Below the pieces are notes generated by a model that was not told the DNA's origin, did no database searches, and worked only from the letters and a program-made list of their open reading frames with translations. A stretch of DNA of 64,000 nucleotides. It comes from Actinoplanes lobatus. GTDB lineage: Bacteria; Actinomycetota; Actinomycetes; Mycobacteriales; Micromonosporaceae. Below are positions 55,844-64,000 of this stretch, piece after piece; the stretch's first letter is position 1; each line of letters begins with the position of its first letter. The stretch is taken from contig NZ_JACHNC010000001.1 of assembly GCF_014205215.1 (NCBI RefSeq), positions 625,001 through 689,000 of the forward strand, read 5' to 3'. A program made the translations under genes and the position numbers.

Positions 55844-57490
55844 CTATCTGGTGCCGGCCACCACCGTGGCGACCTGGGTGCCGTTGAGCGTGCCGCCCAG
55901 GTAGAGGCCGCCGCCGACAGCGGTGCCGGAGACGCTTCCGCCGGTCCGGATCGCGTAGGTCGTACCCCGGGCGATCTGGTTGGAGGAGAAGACCACGCCG
56001 CGGAACGCCTTCGCCGCGGTGTACGACGCGATCTGCGTGCCGGAGGTGGTGGCGATGTGCACCACGGTGCCGGCCGGCTGGTTGGCGCTGAGGGTGACCG
56101 ACACCCAGCCCTGCCCGGAGGTCGGGAGGGTGCTGGTGGTGGCGCTGATCCCGGTGGAGATCAGGGTGCCGGCGGTGATGGTGAGGGCGCCGTTGGAGTC
56201 CAGGCCGCCCTCGCCGCCGCCGCGGGTGCCGGAGCCGCTGACCACGACCGTGCCGCCGCCGATGGTGAGGGCGCCGTTGGAGTCGAGGCCGTCGGTGCCG
56301 CCGCTGACGCTCACGGTGCCGCCGGTGATCGAGATGAGCGCGTTCGGGGAGTTCTGCATCTCCCCGTAGGCCGGGTCGGAGGCGTTGAACGCGTCGTCGG
56401 AGGCGGTGGCCGAGACGGTGCCGCCGGTCACGTACACCTTGAGGCCCTCCACCCCCTCGTACGACTTGGTGACGTTGACCGTGCCGCCGCCGATCCGCAC
56501 GTCGGTCTCCGCGTGCACGCCGTCGTCACCGCTGGACACGGTCGTGGTGCCGCCGTCGATGGTGACCGCGGCGTCGGAGTGGACGCCGTCGTCGGTGGCG
56601 GTGACGTTGACCGTGCCGTCGCTGATCACGCTGAGCACGCCGGCCTTGAGGCCCTTCGCCGAGTCGGCGCCGGTGGTCTTCGCCGTGATCGAGCCGCCGT
56701 TGACGATCACGTCGGTCTGGCCGGTGAGCGCGTCGCCGGTCGAGGTGACGTTGACGGTGCCGCCGGTGACCGCCACGTACCCGCGGGTGGCGTCCTCCTC
56801 GTTGTCCGACTTGAGGCCGTCGCCACCGGCCGTCGCGGTGATCGAGCCACCGGAGACGATCACGTAGTCCTGGCCGCGGATGGCGTCGTCCGGCGCCGTC
56901 GCGGTGATCGTGCCACCCGCGATGACCAGGCCGTCCTTGACGTTGATGGCGTCGTTGGCGTTGCCGGTGACGATCAGCGACCCGGTGCCGGCGATGGTCG
57001 TGTCGGCGGCCGAGGCGAGCGGGGCGTCGGCGGAGGCGGTGCCGTCGGTCAGCCGGTTGGTGGTGCCGGCCGTCAGGTGCACCAGCACCTCGTCGGCGGC
57101 GACGACGTTGATGGCGCCGGTGCTGCCGGTGATCGTCACACCGTTGAGGATGAGCCGGACGATGCCGGTGCCGGTGCTGTTGACGACGATCTGGCCGCTG
57201 GTGAGGGTGCCGCTGAACCGGTAGGTGCCGGCCGCCGTGACGGTCACCGTGCTGCCGGAGACGGTCACGTTGGAGCTGGTCGTGGTGGCGCTCGTGCCGG
57301 TCAGGGTGACCGCCGCGACGTCCGACTCGTTCCAGGTCAGGTCGGCGGCGCTCAGGTGCGAGGCCTGGTTGGCGGCGAGCGCGGCCGCGGCGGCGGGCCC
57401 GGCCGCGAACGCCGGGGCGGGTGCCACCCAGGCGGCCAGGGCGGTGGCGGTCAGCACCGCGGGGACGGCCAGACGGGGGATTCTGGGCAT
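55844..57490 (-). CDS. Secreted Cthe_2159-type carbohydrate-binding beta-helix protein
   Basis: 548 residues. Signal peptide cut after PAPAFA. The body consists of beta-helix rungs with the repeated pattern x-GGT-x-x-V (VSGGSITATAGGDGLKSD, VTGGTVNVTSTGDALTG, IDGGTTTVSSGDDGVHAE), typical of the Cthe_2159 family, which binds acidic polysaccharides and calcium. No cell-wall sorting signal, so it is released or loosely held. Last gene of a three-gene operon with the VTC-domain polymerase and a DUF4956 protein. Confidence 0.85.
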   Translation of the reverse strand: MPRIPRLAVPAVLTATALAAWVAPAPAFAAGPAAAAALAANQASHLSAADLTWNESDVAAVTLTGTSATTTSSNVTVSGSTVTVTAAGTYRFSGTLTSGQIVVNSTGTGIVRLILNGVTITGSTGAINVVAADEVLVHLTAGTTNRLTDGTASADAPLASAADTTIAGTGSLIVTGNANDAINVKDGLVIAGGTITATAPDDAIRGQDYVIVSGGSITATAGGDGLKSDNEEDATRGYVAVTGGTVNVTSTGDALTGQTDVIVNGGSITAKTTGADSAKGLKAGVLSVISDGTVNVTATDDGVHSDAAVTIDGGTTTVSSGDDGVHAETDVRIGGGTVNVTKSYEGVEGLKVYVTGGTVSATASDDAFNASDPAYGEMQNSPNALISITGGTVSVSGGTDGLDSNGALTIGGGTVVVSGSGTRGGGEGGLDSNGALTITAGTLISTGISATTSTLPTSGQGWVSVTLSANQPAGTVVHIATTSGTQIASYTAAKAFRGVVFSSNQIARGTTYAIRTGGSVSGTAVGGGLYLGGTLNGTQVATVVAGTR

Positions 57491-57526
57491 GGTGGGTCCT
57501 TATGTTCGGGGACGAATTGCCTGGGT

Positions 57527-58261
57527 TCAGCAGGAGAAATGACGGCGCATGAGACGGCGCCAGGGGACGGCGGGCAGATCGGGGCGCAACGCTGCGAGCC
57601 CGGTCGCGTACTTGGAGATGCTGGTGGGCCGGTGCCCGCGGGCCCACAGCAGCCGGTCGACCGGGGAGACGGCCGATCCGGTCTTGGTCTCGACCACCGC
57701 GACGTGCGGGAGGGTCAGTGCGGTGCCGTCCACGCCGGTCCAGGTGAGATCGACGTCGACGGTCGCCCGGGAGTCGTCCGCGGGCTGGTAGAACGTGGTT
57801 CGCCGGTAGTGCGTGAGCAGCGTCGGCGCGAGGTCCAGCCCGGCGCTGTGGCCCAGCACGTCGTCGACGAACCAGCGGCCCGGCTCGACCGTGTCGTGGT
57901 CGCATGCCTGGTAGGGCAGCCGGTTCTTGACGGTTCCGCCGCGGTAGCCCTCGGTCTTCACCTCGAGCCAGCACAGCGCCGAGTCCAGATAGGTCCGGGT
58001 GCGGACCTTGAACCGCCGCCGCCGGCGGTGCGCGGTGAGCCGGTAGCTGACCAGGTCCGGGGTGTCGAAGTAGACCGACCGGTAGCGGAACGTCCGCTCG
58101 CCGTCGATCTCCAGCACCCGGGTCCGCGGATCGAGGAGTTCCACCAGTTCCTGGGCCGCTTCCAGGGGAAGGACGTACTTGCGGTCGACCCGCGTCTGCA
58201 ACTCGGCCTTGTCGGTGAGCTCGGCCAGCGAGATCGGATCCAGGTGGGTGGTCGCGCTCAC
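57527..58261 (-). CDS. VTC-domain polyphosphate polymerase
   Basis: 244 residues. The VTC tunnel motifs are present: the basic TRVDRKYVLP near the N-terminus, RSVYFDTPDLVSY, RRRFKVRTRTYL, CWLEVKTEG with the metal Glu, and VVETKTG. VTC domains make polyphosphate from ATP. Start overlaps the DUF4956 stop by ATGA; 36 bases separate its stop from the next gene. No SPX domain, as is normal in bacteria. Confidence 0.88.
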   Translation of the reverse strand: MSATTHLDPISLAELTDKAELQTRVDRKYVLPLEAAQELVELLDPRTRVLEIDGERTFRYRSVYFDTPDLVSYRLTAHRRRRRFKVRTRTYLDSALCWLEVKTEGYRGGTVKNRLPYQACDHDTVEPGRWFVDDVLGHSAGLDLAPTLLTHYRRTTFYQPADDSRATVDVDLTWTGVDGTALTLPHVAVVETKTGSAVSPVDRLLWARGHRPTSISKYATGLAALRPDLPAVPWRRLMRRHFSC

Positions 58262-58839
58262 CGGTTCACTCCGGCAAGCGACGGCGCTTTCCTTCCCTGG
58301 GCGTACGAGTAGCGCACGTCGACCACGGTCGTCTCGTTGACCAGGTCCAGCCGCTCGATGGTGGCCTTGTGCACGCGCGCCCCGAGGATGCCCTCCAGCT
58401 GCACGGTCAGGGTGAGCGGGTCGGTGACGGCACTGTCCAGCACCAGCACCTGCCGTCCGTACGACCGGAACAGCCGTGGGTGGTCACCCAGGTACATGAC
58501 CATCAGGATCAGCCCCATCAGCGCCGGCGCCAGCCACTGCTCCCCACCGCTGAGCGGCCCGAGGATGCCCAGCGCGAGGGCCGAGAAGTAGTACGCCACC
58601 TCGTGCTGGTCCAGTTCGGTGGATCGCAGCCGGATGATCGACAGCACGCCGAAGAGCCCGAGCCCGAGGCCCGCGCCGACCGTGCTGGAGCTGAGCGACC
58701 CGGCCACCGCGAGGACGCCCACGTTGACGCCGAGATAGGCCACCACCAGGTCCCGCCGCCGGTGCCGGGGAAAATACAGCCCGAAGACCAGAAGGGACAC
58801 CGCTACGAGGTCTAGCGCAAACATGGCGAGCCGGGGCAT
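58258..58839 (-). CDS. DUF4956 membrane protein
   Basis: 193 residues. Four membrane helices in the first 125 residues (FALDLVAVSLLVFGLYF, YLGVNVGVLAVAGSL, GLGLGLFGVLSII, and LAPALMGLILMVMYLG), with the family's conserved GLFGVLSIIRLRSTEL loop and a C-terminal cytoplasmic domain. DUF4956 is commonly encoded with VTC-domain polymerases and is taken to be its membrane partner. ATG 58839 is chosen (MPRLAMF). Confidence 0.85.
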   Translation of the reverse strand: MPRLAMFALDLVAVSLLVFGLYFPRHRRRDLVVAYLGVNVGVLAVAGSLSSSTVGAGLGLGLFGVLSIIRLRSTELDQHEVAYYFSALALGILGPLSGGEQWLAPALMGLILMVMYLGDHPRLFRSYGRQVLVLDSAVTDPLTLTVQLEGILGARVHKATIERLDLVNETTVVDVRYSYAQGRKAPSLAGVNR

Positions 58840-59072
58840 AGTGACACGACCTCTCGAGGCTTCCGGCCGGACCTCCCCCGTGAACACCGTCCGGACCGCA
58901 GGTTACATATCGATGAACTTCGATTAGACGGTAACCGCGCCCGGCCGCTTTTCCATCGAACAAAACCTCAGAGCTACCTCAAAGACCCCTGTGTTCCAGC
59001 TGTCCCGGTCGATACCGATTCTTGATCAATAAGGGACACCGCGCAGGTGGGGCGGGGAACTACCGTGCGACC

Positions 59073-59846
59073 GTGCACAACCAAGTTCCTTCCGACCCCA
59101 TCCAGCAGCCGGCGACGCCGGCCGCTGCTCCGCCCCCCTTTCCCCCCGCGCCTCCGCAGCCCTTTCCGCCCGCCCCCGGCGCCGGACCGCAGCCGTTCGG
59201 CGGACCGGTAGCCCCCGGCCAGTACCCGCCGGGCTGGTCGGGCGACCCGTTCGCGCCGGCACCGAAGGAGGGCACCAACGGGTGGGCGATCGCCGGCCTG
59301 CTGACCACCTTCCTCGTCAGCGGCCTCGTCGGGGCCGTCTTCGCCGTCATCGCGCTGCGAAAGATCAAACGGCAGCCCCAGCGCGGCCGCGGGCTCGCCA
59401 TCGCCACCCTGATCATTGCCGGACTGCAGGTCCTGTTCATCGCCGCGATCATCGGCGTCCTCGTCGTCGACGAGCGGCGGGACGCGGCAGCCGGGATCGA
59501 CGACGTCGTGGTCACCGAACTGAAGGCCGGCGACTGCATCCGTGACTTCGACGGCTCATCGGCGATCTACGACCTCCCGACGGTGGCCTGCACCGATCCG
59601 CACCAGGCGGAGATCTACCACGTCTACACCTTCCCGGAGGGCTCCTACCCCGGCACGGCCCAGGTCGAGGCGGAGAGCGACAAGCGGTGCGGCGCGGCCT
59701 TCGAGCCGTACCTGACCCCGCAGACCGAGAACATGGACATCTACTACCTCTACCCGCGAGACGCCCGCGAATGGCGGCAGGACCGGAGCATCTCCTGCAT
59801 CGTGGTCGCCCCGAGCGGCACCCTCACCGCCCCGCTCACCAAGTGA
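59073..59846 (+). CDS. DUF4190/septum-formation-like membrane protein
   Basis: 257 residues from GTG 59073; an in-frame ATG at 59022 is open but less likely. Pro-rich cytoplasmic N-terminus, two membrane helices (WAIAGLLTTFLVSGLVGAVF and LAIATLIIAGLQVLFIAAII) as in DUF4190, then an outer domain with LKAGDCIRDFDG, VACTDPHQAEIYHVY and DRSISCIV, which matches the septum-formation-related domain with paired Cys. Possible role at the cell envelope. A single gene followed by a strong terminator. Confidence 0.82.
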   Translation: MHNQVPSDPIQQPATPAAAPPPFPPAPPQPFPPAPGAGPQPFGGPVAPGQYPPGWSGDPFAPAPKEGTNGWAIAGLLTTFLVSGLVGAVFAVIALRKIKRQPQRGRGLAIATLIIAGLQVLFIAAIIGVLVVDERRDAAAGIDDVVVTELKAGDCIRDFDGSSAIYDLPTVACTDPHQAEIYHVYTFPEGSYPGTAQVEAESDKRCGAAFEPYLTPQTENMDIYYLYPRDAREWRQDRSISCIVVAPSGTLTAPLTK

Positions 59847-59848
59847 CC

Positions 59849-59881
59849 GGTCCGGCCACGCCCTCTGGGCGTGGCCGGACC
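59849..59881. terminator. Terminator between convergent genes
   Basis: GGTCCGGCCACGCCC and GGGCGTGGCCGGACC form a perfect 15-bp stem with TCT as loop, starting three bases after the stop codon and ending 13 before the convergent gene's stop. Confidence 0.9.
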
Positions 59882-59894
59882 CATCATCACGTGT

Positions 59895-60590
59895 TCACGG
59901 CCCGACGCGGCCGCCCTCCGGCTCCGCGTCCTCGATCGCGTCGTTGGCGTTGTCCTGCATCACCATGTCGACGGCCGACCCCAGCACCGCACCCGTCACG
60001 GTGCCGCTGGCGACGGCGCCGCCGCTCACCGGTCCGCTCCACCAGGTGGCCGCGGCGGCCCCGGCCGCGCCGGTGATCGCTCCCATCACGTCCGCGCGGG
60101 CCACCTGGGACTTGTCGATTCCCCCGCCGGCCTTCTTCGCGGCGCCGTCGGGATCGGACCACATCGACACGCTGCCGATCAGCACGCCGGCCACGAGGTC
60201 GGCGATGTGCTGCTCGGGGGCGGTGAGTGACCCGCCGAGCCGTTCGTCGAGCGCCGTGACGCGGTCGGTGACCGTCGCGGCGGTCGTGTCGGCCGCGCCG
60301 GCGATCGCCAGGTAACCGTCCAGCAGGGTGTCGAGCGCCTCGCTCCAGTCGGCAGCGGGATCCTTGCCGCTGCGTGCCGACGCGACGACCGACCGGGACC
60401 ACGTCACGAAGTCGGGCCGCGCGCTCCTGGTCGTCTCGCCGCGCCGGAGTGTCAGCTCGAACGCGACGTCGATGACGGCATCGACGACCCGTCTTTCCTC
60501 GCGAAGCTCCGTGAGGATCGCCAGCACGTCGCGCTCGTGTCGCTCGGCCGCGGCGCCACCTGGGGTGGTGCTCTTCGTCGGCGTACTCAT
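59895..60590 (-). CDS. Unknown protein with helical N-terminus and glycine-zipper-like end
   Basis: 231 residues. The first 130 are soluble and helical (ERHERDVLAILTELREERRV, then LDTLLDGYLAIAGAAD). Residues about 170-215 are Gly/Ala rich (VMGAITGAAGAAAATWW, VASGTVTGAVLGSAVD) and could insert in a membrane or form a Gly-zipper. No family recognised. Start overlaps the preceding small gene by ATGA, so the two are a unit. A divergent AfsR-type regulator lies upstream of the pair. Confidence 0.75.
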   Translation of the reverse strand: MSTPTKSTTPGGAAAERHERDVLAILTELREERRVVDAVIDVAFELTLRRGETTRSARPDFVTWSRSVVASARSGKDPAADWSEALDTLLDGYLAIAGAADTTAATVTDRVTALDERLGGSLTAPEQHIADLVAGVLIGSVSMWSDPDGAAKKAGGGIDKSQVARADVMGAITGAAGAAAATWWSGPVSGGAVASGTVTGAVLGSAVDMVMQDNANDAIEDAEPEGGRVGP

Positions 60591-60895
60591 TTCTTTGTGA
60601 TCTTGATTGAGGTCGACGTGCCGTTCTCGTCGGTCGTCGTCGTGGTCGTCGTGGTGCCGCGGTCGTCGCTGGTGGTGGTCGTGGTGGTCGTGGTGCCTCC
60701 GGACCGGACCGTCACCGAGGTGACGAGGGTGCCACCCGAGATCGAGAACGACTCGGTCACCTGCGTCGCCCCATCGGCTTTGCGGGCGTCGCCGGCCTCG
60801 CTGACCCGCAGGGTGAACGTGCTGGCCTCGAACGCCTGCTGCTTGCCGTCGATCTCGAGCACGCCGACGAGGGTCTGGTTGAGCTGGTCTGTCAT
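60587..60895 (-). CDS. Small beta-rich protein with two poly-Thr tracts
   Basis: 102 residues. A soluble N-terminal half (TLVGVLEIDGKQQAFEAST, SFSISGGTLVTSVTVRSGG) is followed by two runs of eight Thr separated by SDDRG, and a basic end SIKITKK. No signal peptide. The runs are encoded by mixed ACG/ACC/ACT codons, so they are not a simple DNA slippage product. First gene of the pair; function unknown. Confidence 0.72.
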   Translation of the reverse strand: MTDQLNQTLVGVLEIDGKQQAFEASTFTLRVSEAGDARKADGATQVTESFSISGGTLVTSVTVRSGGTTTTTTTTSDDRGTTTTTTTTDENGTSTSIKITKK

Positions 60896-61103
60896 GAACC
60901 GGCCTTCCGTGGGTTGGGATGGGTGACAAGACCTCCCGAGGATGGGCGGCCGACCCTGGGCGAACGTTGGCGAATCCTTGAATCCGCCGGTCAGGGCATC
61001 CCAGGATCGGGTCGGTGACAGAGCGTTGAACAATGGGCGCCGCACGGGCCAGGCTGAGCGGTAGGGACGTACCGGGGGCGCTGGCACTGAGGCGGTGGTC
61101 GAG
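60896..61103. other. Divergent promoter region of the small-gene pair and the second AfsR-type gene
   Basis: About 208 bases without a gene. GAAGGCCGG lies before the small gene start. Candidate promoter elements cannot be named with confidence. Confidence 0.4.
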
Positions 61104-63935
61104 ATGGCTGTGGAGTTCCGTCTGCTCGGCGACCTCGAGGTACGCATCGACGGCCACCCGGTCGACATCGGCCACGTCCAGCAGCGCTCCGTGCTCGTGG
61201 CCCTGCTTCTGGACACGAACCGGGTCGTGCCGGTGGACCGGCTTCTGGAGCGGGTGTGGGGCGACCATCCGCCCCAGCGGGCACGCGGCACGCTCTACAG
61301 CTACCTGTCCCGGCTCCGGAAGGTCCTGGCCACCGAGGACGTGACCATCGCCCGGCGGCCCGGCGGCTACGTGCTCACGGCGGATCCCGGCACGGTGGAC
61401 GTGCACCGGTTCCGGCACCTCGTCGCGCAGGCCCGCACGGCCGACGACGAGACCGCCGTGGCGCTGCTCACCCGGGCGCTCGCGCTCTGGCGCGGATCGC
61501 CCCTGGCCACGTCCGGCACGCCGTGGCTCACCGCGGTCCGGGACGGGCTGGAGATGGCCCGATGGGCCGCCGAACTGGACCGCAACGAGGTCGCGCTCCG
61601 TTGCGGCCGGCACGCGGAACTGCTGGGCGAGCTGCCGGCATGCGCCGCCGCGCACCCGCTGGACGAACGCGTCGCCGGTCAGCTGATGCTGGCCCTGTAC
61701 CGGGCCGGCAGGCGGGGCGACGCGCTGGCGTGTTACCAGCGGATCCGGCGGCACCTCGCCGACGATCTGGGCATCGACCCGAGCCCACCGCTGCACGACC
61801 TGCACCGGCGGGTCCTGACCGCCGACCCGGCCCTGACCGTCCCGCCGCGGGCCCGGCGGCCGGCGGCGACCGTGGCGCGTGCTCCGGTACCGCGCCAGCT
61901 CCCCGCGCCGCCGCGCGCGTTCACCGGCCGGACCGTCGAGCTGGCCGAACTGACCGCCACGGTGGACTCCGGGTCCGATCAGGGCGGCGGCGCGGTGACG
62001 ATCTCGGTGATCGACGGCACCGGCGGCATCGGGAAGACCTGGCTGGCGCTGCGGTGGGCGTACGACAACCTGCCGTGCTTCCCCGACGGGCAGCTCTACG
62101 TGAACCTGCGCGGGTTCGACCCGGCCATCGACCCGGTGCCTCCCGCCGTGGCCGTACGCGGGTTCCTCGACGCGCTCGGGGTGTCACCCGAGGCCATCCC
62201 GCCCGACCCCACCACGCAGGCCGCGCTGTACCGCAGCCTCGTCGCGGACCGCCGGATCCTGATCGTCCTGGACAACGCCCGCGACAGCGCCCAGGTGATC
62301 CCGCTGGTACCCGCCACCGGCACGGTCCTCGTCACCAGCCGCCACCAGCTCACCAGCCTGATCACCGAACACGGCGCCCGGCCGCTCCCGCTCGACGTGC
62401 TGCCCGAGGCCGATGCCCGGCAACTCCTCACCGGCCACCTCGGCGCCGACCGGGTCGCCGCCGAACCCGAGGCGGTCACCGCGCTCCTCCGGCATTGCGC
62501 GGGTCTGCCGCTGGCACTGGGTGTCGTCGCCGCCCGCGCCTCGGTCCGCCCCGACCTGCCGCTCGCGGCGCCGGCCGCCGAACTGCACGAGACCACCACC
62601 CGGCTGGACGCGCTGGACGGCGGCGAGCTGGCGGTGAGTCTCCGTACCGTGCTGTCGTGCTCGTCCACCGCCCTGCCGCGGGACGCCGCGCGGATGTTCG
62701 GGCTGCTCGGCCTCGCGCCGGGCCCGGACATCGGCCTGCCCGCCGCCGCGAGTCTCGCCGGCCTGCCGCCGGCCGCCGCCCGCGTCCTGCTGCGCCGGCT
62801 CATCGCCGCGCACCTGCTCAACGAGCCGGTGTCCGGCCGCTACCGCATGCACGACCTGGTCCGGTTGTTCGCGGCAGAACAGGCCGGCGCGGACTGCGCG
62901 GACCCCGCCGGTGAACGGCACGCGGCGCTGCGCCGCGTGCTCGGCCACTACCTGCACACCGCGCACGCCGCGGACCGGCTGCTCGCCCCGCACCGCGATC
63001 CGATCATCCCCGGCCCGCCGCCGACCGGGACCACACCGGAGGAGTTCGCCGACCACAACGAGGCGCTGGCCTGGTTCACCGCCGAGCACGCCGCGCTGCT
63101 CGCCACCGTCGACCGGGCCGCCGACGCCGGGATCGACACGCACATCTGGCACCTCGCGTGGGCGCTGACCACCTACTTCAACCGGCGTGGGCACTGGTAC
63201 GACCACGCCGCGACCTACACCGCCGCACTGCGGGCGACCAGGCGCATGGCCGACCGGCACGCACAGGCCCACGCCCACCGGGGCCTCGCCGTGGCGTACA
63301 CCTGGTTCGGTCGCCACGACGACGCCCACACCCACCTCGACCATGCCCTCGGACTGTTCGGTGAGCTCGGTGACCTCGCCGGACAGGCACTCAGCCGCCG
63401 CACCCTCGCCCGGGTCTGGGCACAACAGGGCGAACACCGGCAGGCCCTCCCCCACGACGAGCGGGCCCTCGCCCTCTACCAGGCCGCCGGCCACCGCAGC
63501 GGGCAGGCCACCGCGCTCAACGCCATCGGGTGGCACCACGCACACCTCGACGACCACCAGCAGGCCCTCACCTACTGCCAACGGGCCCTGGCCCTGCACC
63601 AGGAACTCGGCGACCGCCACGGCACCGCCGCCACCTGGGACAGCCTCGGCTACATCCACCTCCACCTCGGCCACCACCAGCGGGCCACCGAGTGCTACCA
63701 GCATGCGCTCGACCTGTTCCGCGACCTCGACGACCGGTACCAGCAGGCCGAGACGGCCATGAACCTGGGCGACACCTGCCGGACCGTCGGCGACATCGAC
63801 ACCGCGCACACCCACTGGCGGCACGCGCTGGACGTCCTGGACGAACTCGGCCACCCCCGCGCCGAACAGGTCCGCGCCAGGCTGAGCCACGGACCCGCCC
63901 GTCCGTACGGCCGCCTGCCCGTTCGCAGCGGCTGA
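61104..63935 (+). CDS. AfsR/SARP-type regulator (BTAD, NB-ARC, TPR)
   Basis: 943 residues from ATG 61104; GTG 61095 and GTG 61110 are close alternatives. Winged helix (VEFRLLGDLEVRIDGHPVD), activation domain to about residue 240, NB-ARC with P-loop DGTGGIGKTWLAL near 305 and RRILIVLDNAR, RYRMHDLVRLFAAEQ, then five or more TPR units rich in His (HHQRATECYQHALDLFRDLD). Similar in plan to the regulator at 46398 but clearly diverged. No biosynthetic genes are adjacent inside the window; its nearest neighbours are the two small unknown genes, divergent from it. Confidence 0.9.
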   Translation: MAVEFRLLGDLEVRIDGHPVDIGHVQQRSVLVALLLDTNRVVPVDRLLERVWGDHPPQRARGTLYSYLSRLRKVLATEDVTIARRPGGYVLTADPGTVDVHRFRHLVAQARTADDETAVALLTRALALWRGSPLATSGTPWLTAVRDGLEMARWAAELDRNEVALRCGRHAELLGELPACAAAHPLDERVAGQLMLALYRAGRRGDALACYQRIRRHLADDLGIDPSPPLHDLHRRVLTADPALTVPPRARRPAATVARAPVPRQLPAPPRAFTGRTVELAELTATVDSGSDQGGGAVTISVIDGTGGIGKTWLALRWAYDNLPCFPDGQLYVNLRGFDPAIDPVPPAVAVRGFLDALGVSPEAIPPDPTTQAALYRSLVADRRILIVLDNARDSAQVIPLVPATGTVLVTSRHQLTSLITEHGARPLPLDVLPEADARQLLTGHLGADRVAAEPEAVTALLRHCAGLPLALGVVAARASVRPDLPLAAPAAELHETTTRLDALDGGELAVSLRTVLSCSSTALPRDAARMFGLLGLAPGPDIGLPAAASLAGLPPAAARVLLRRLIAAHLLNEPVSGRYRMHDLVRLFAAEQAGADCADPAGERHAALRRVLGHYLHTAHAADRLLAPHRDPIIPGPPPTGTTPEEFADHNEALAWFTAEHAALLATVDRAADAGIDTHIWHLAWALTTYFNRRGHWYDHAATYTAALRATRRMADRHAQAHAHRGLAVAYTWFGRHDDAHTHLDHALGLFGELGDLAGQALSRRTLARVWAQQGEHRQALPHDERALALYQAAGHRSGQATALNAIGWHHAHLDDHQQALTYCQRALALHQELGDRHGTAATWDSLGYIHLHLGHHQRATECYQHALDLFRDLDDRYQQAETAMNLGDTCRTVGDIDTAHTHWRHALDVLDELGHPRAEQVRARLSHGPARPYGRLPVRSG

Positions 63936-64000
63936 ACCGCTCAGGTCGCGGCCCGGCCTGCCGAACAGATGTTCATGGCCGGGCCACTGCTGGCCGCGGT

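Overview
The window is chromosomal DNA from a high-GC actinomycete. Gene content points to Micromonosporaceae, probably an Actinoplanes-like organism; this is inference. The grounds are many GTG starts, two AfsR/SARP-type NB-ARC-TPR regulators, a spore-pigment-like type II polyketide synthase (PKS), a SigE-family ECF sigma factor, actinobacterial FprA, and a chemotaxis receptor as expected of genera with motile spores.

Layout. 1-9 kb: a large STAND ATPase/WD40 protein running off the left edge, a tiny Cys-rich protein, a GT39-type glycosyltransferase, a 4'-phosphopantetheinyl transferase, glycogen phosphorylase and a relic of a D-2-hydroxyacid dehydrogenase. 9-11.5 kb: an ECF sigma factor coupled to a membrane protein, then 1.2 kb of gene-free, repeat-bearing DNA. 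11.5-19.3 kb: a DUF6282 protein, a three-gene prepilin-like operon with Ig-like and ricin-B-lectin modules, a polyprenyl diphosphate synthase, a glutaryl-CoA dehydrogenase, and a scar where the start of a Ser/Thr kinase gene is joined to the end of a vWA gene. 19.4-26.5 kb: a secreted vWA pair, then a probable shikimate/quinate catabolic cluster (AroE-type dehydrogenase, atypical Nramp-like transporter, TetR regulator, dehydroshikimate dehydratase fused to an HPPD-like domain) around a TetR-type operator. 26.5-27.5 kb: a repeat island with five 48-bp palindromes. 27.5-32.3 kb: a HtrA-MoxR-DUF58-vWA-vWA operon. 32.5-40.3 kb: a long acyl-CoA dehydrogenase, FprA with an upstream MerR/SoxR-like palindrome, a secreted phospholipase A2, an aquaporin, a decayed histidine kinase and a VapBC pair.

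40.75-44.35 kb is a small decayed integrative element bounded by a perfect 47-bp duplication of the 3' part of tRNA-Val. It carries a broken integrase, an intact chemotaxis receptor and a frameshifted DNA-binding gene. A tRNA Val-Cys-Gly cluster follows. 46-55.8 kb holds an AfsR-type regulator, a dipeptidase, a DUF2236 oxygenase-like protein, a 3' scrap of metK, and a compact PKS operon (ACP, cyclase-cupin fusion, KS-alpha, chain length factor) whose chain length factor has Gly where the usual Gln stands. 55.8-58.9 kb is a surface beta-helix protein / VTC polyphosphate polymerase / DUF4956 operon. The right end has a DUF4190-type membrane protein, two small unknown coupled genes and a second AfsR-type regulator.

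Two dispersed non-coding families stand out: the 48-bp palindromes, and an element lying directly after the stop codons of three unrelated genes with a shared core and a variable hairpin.
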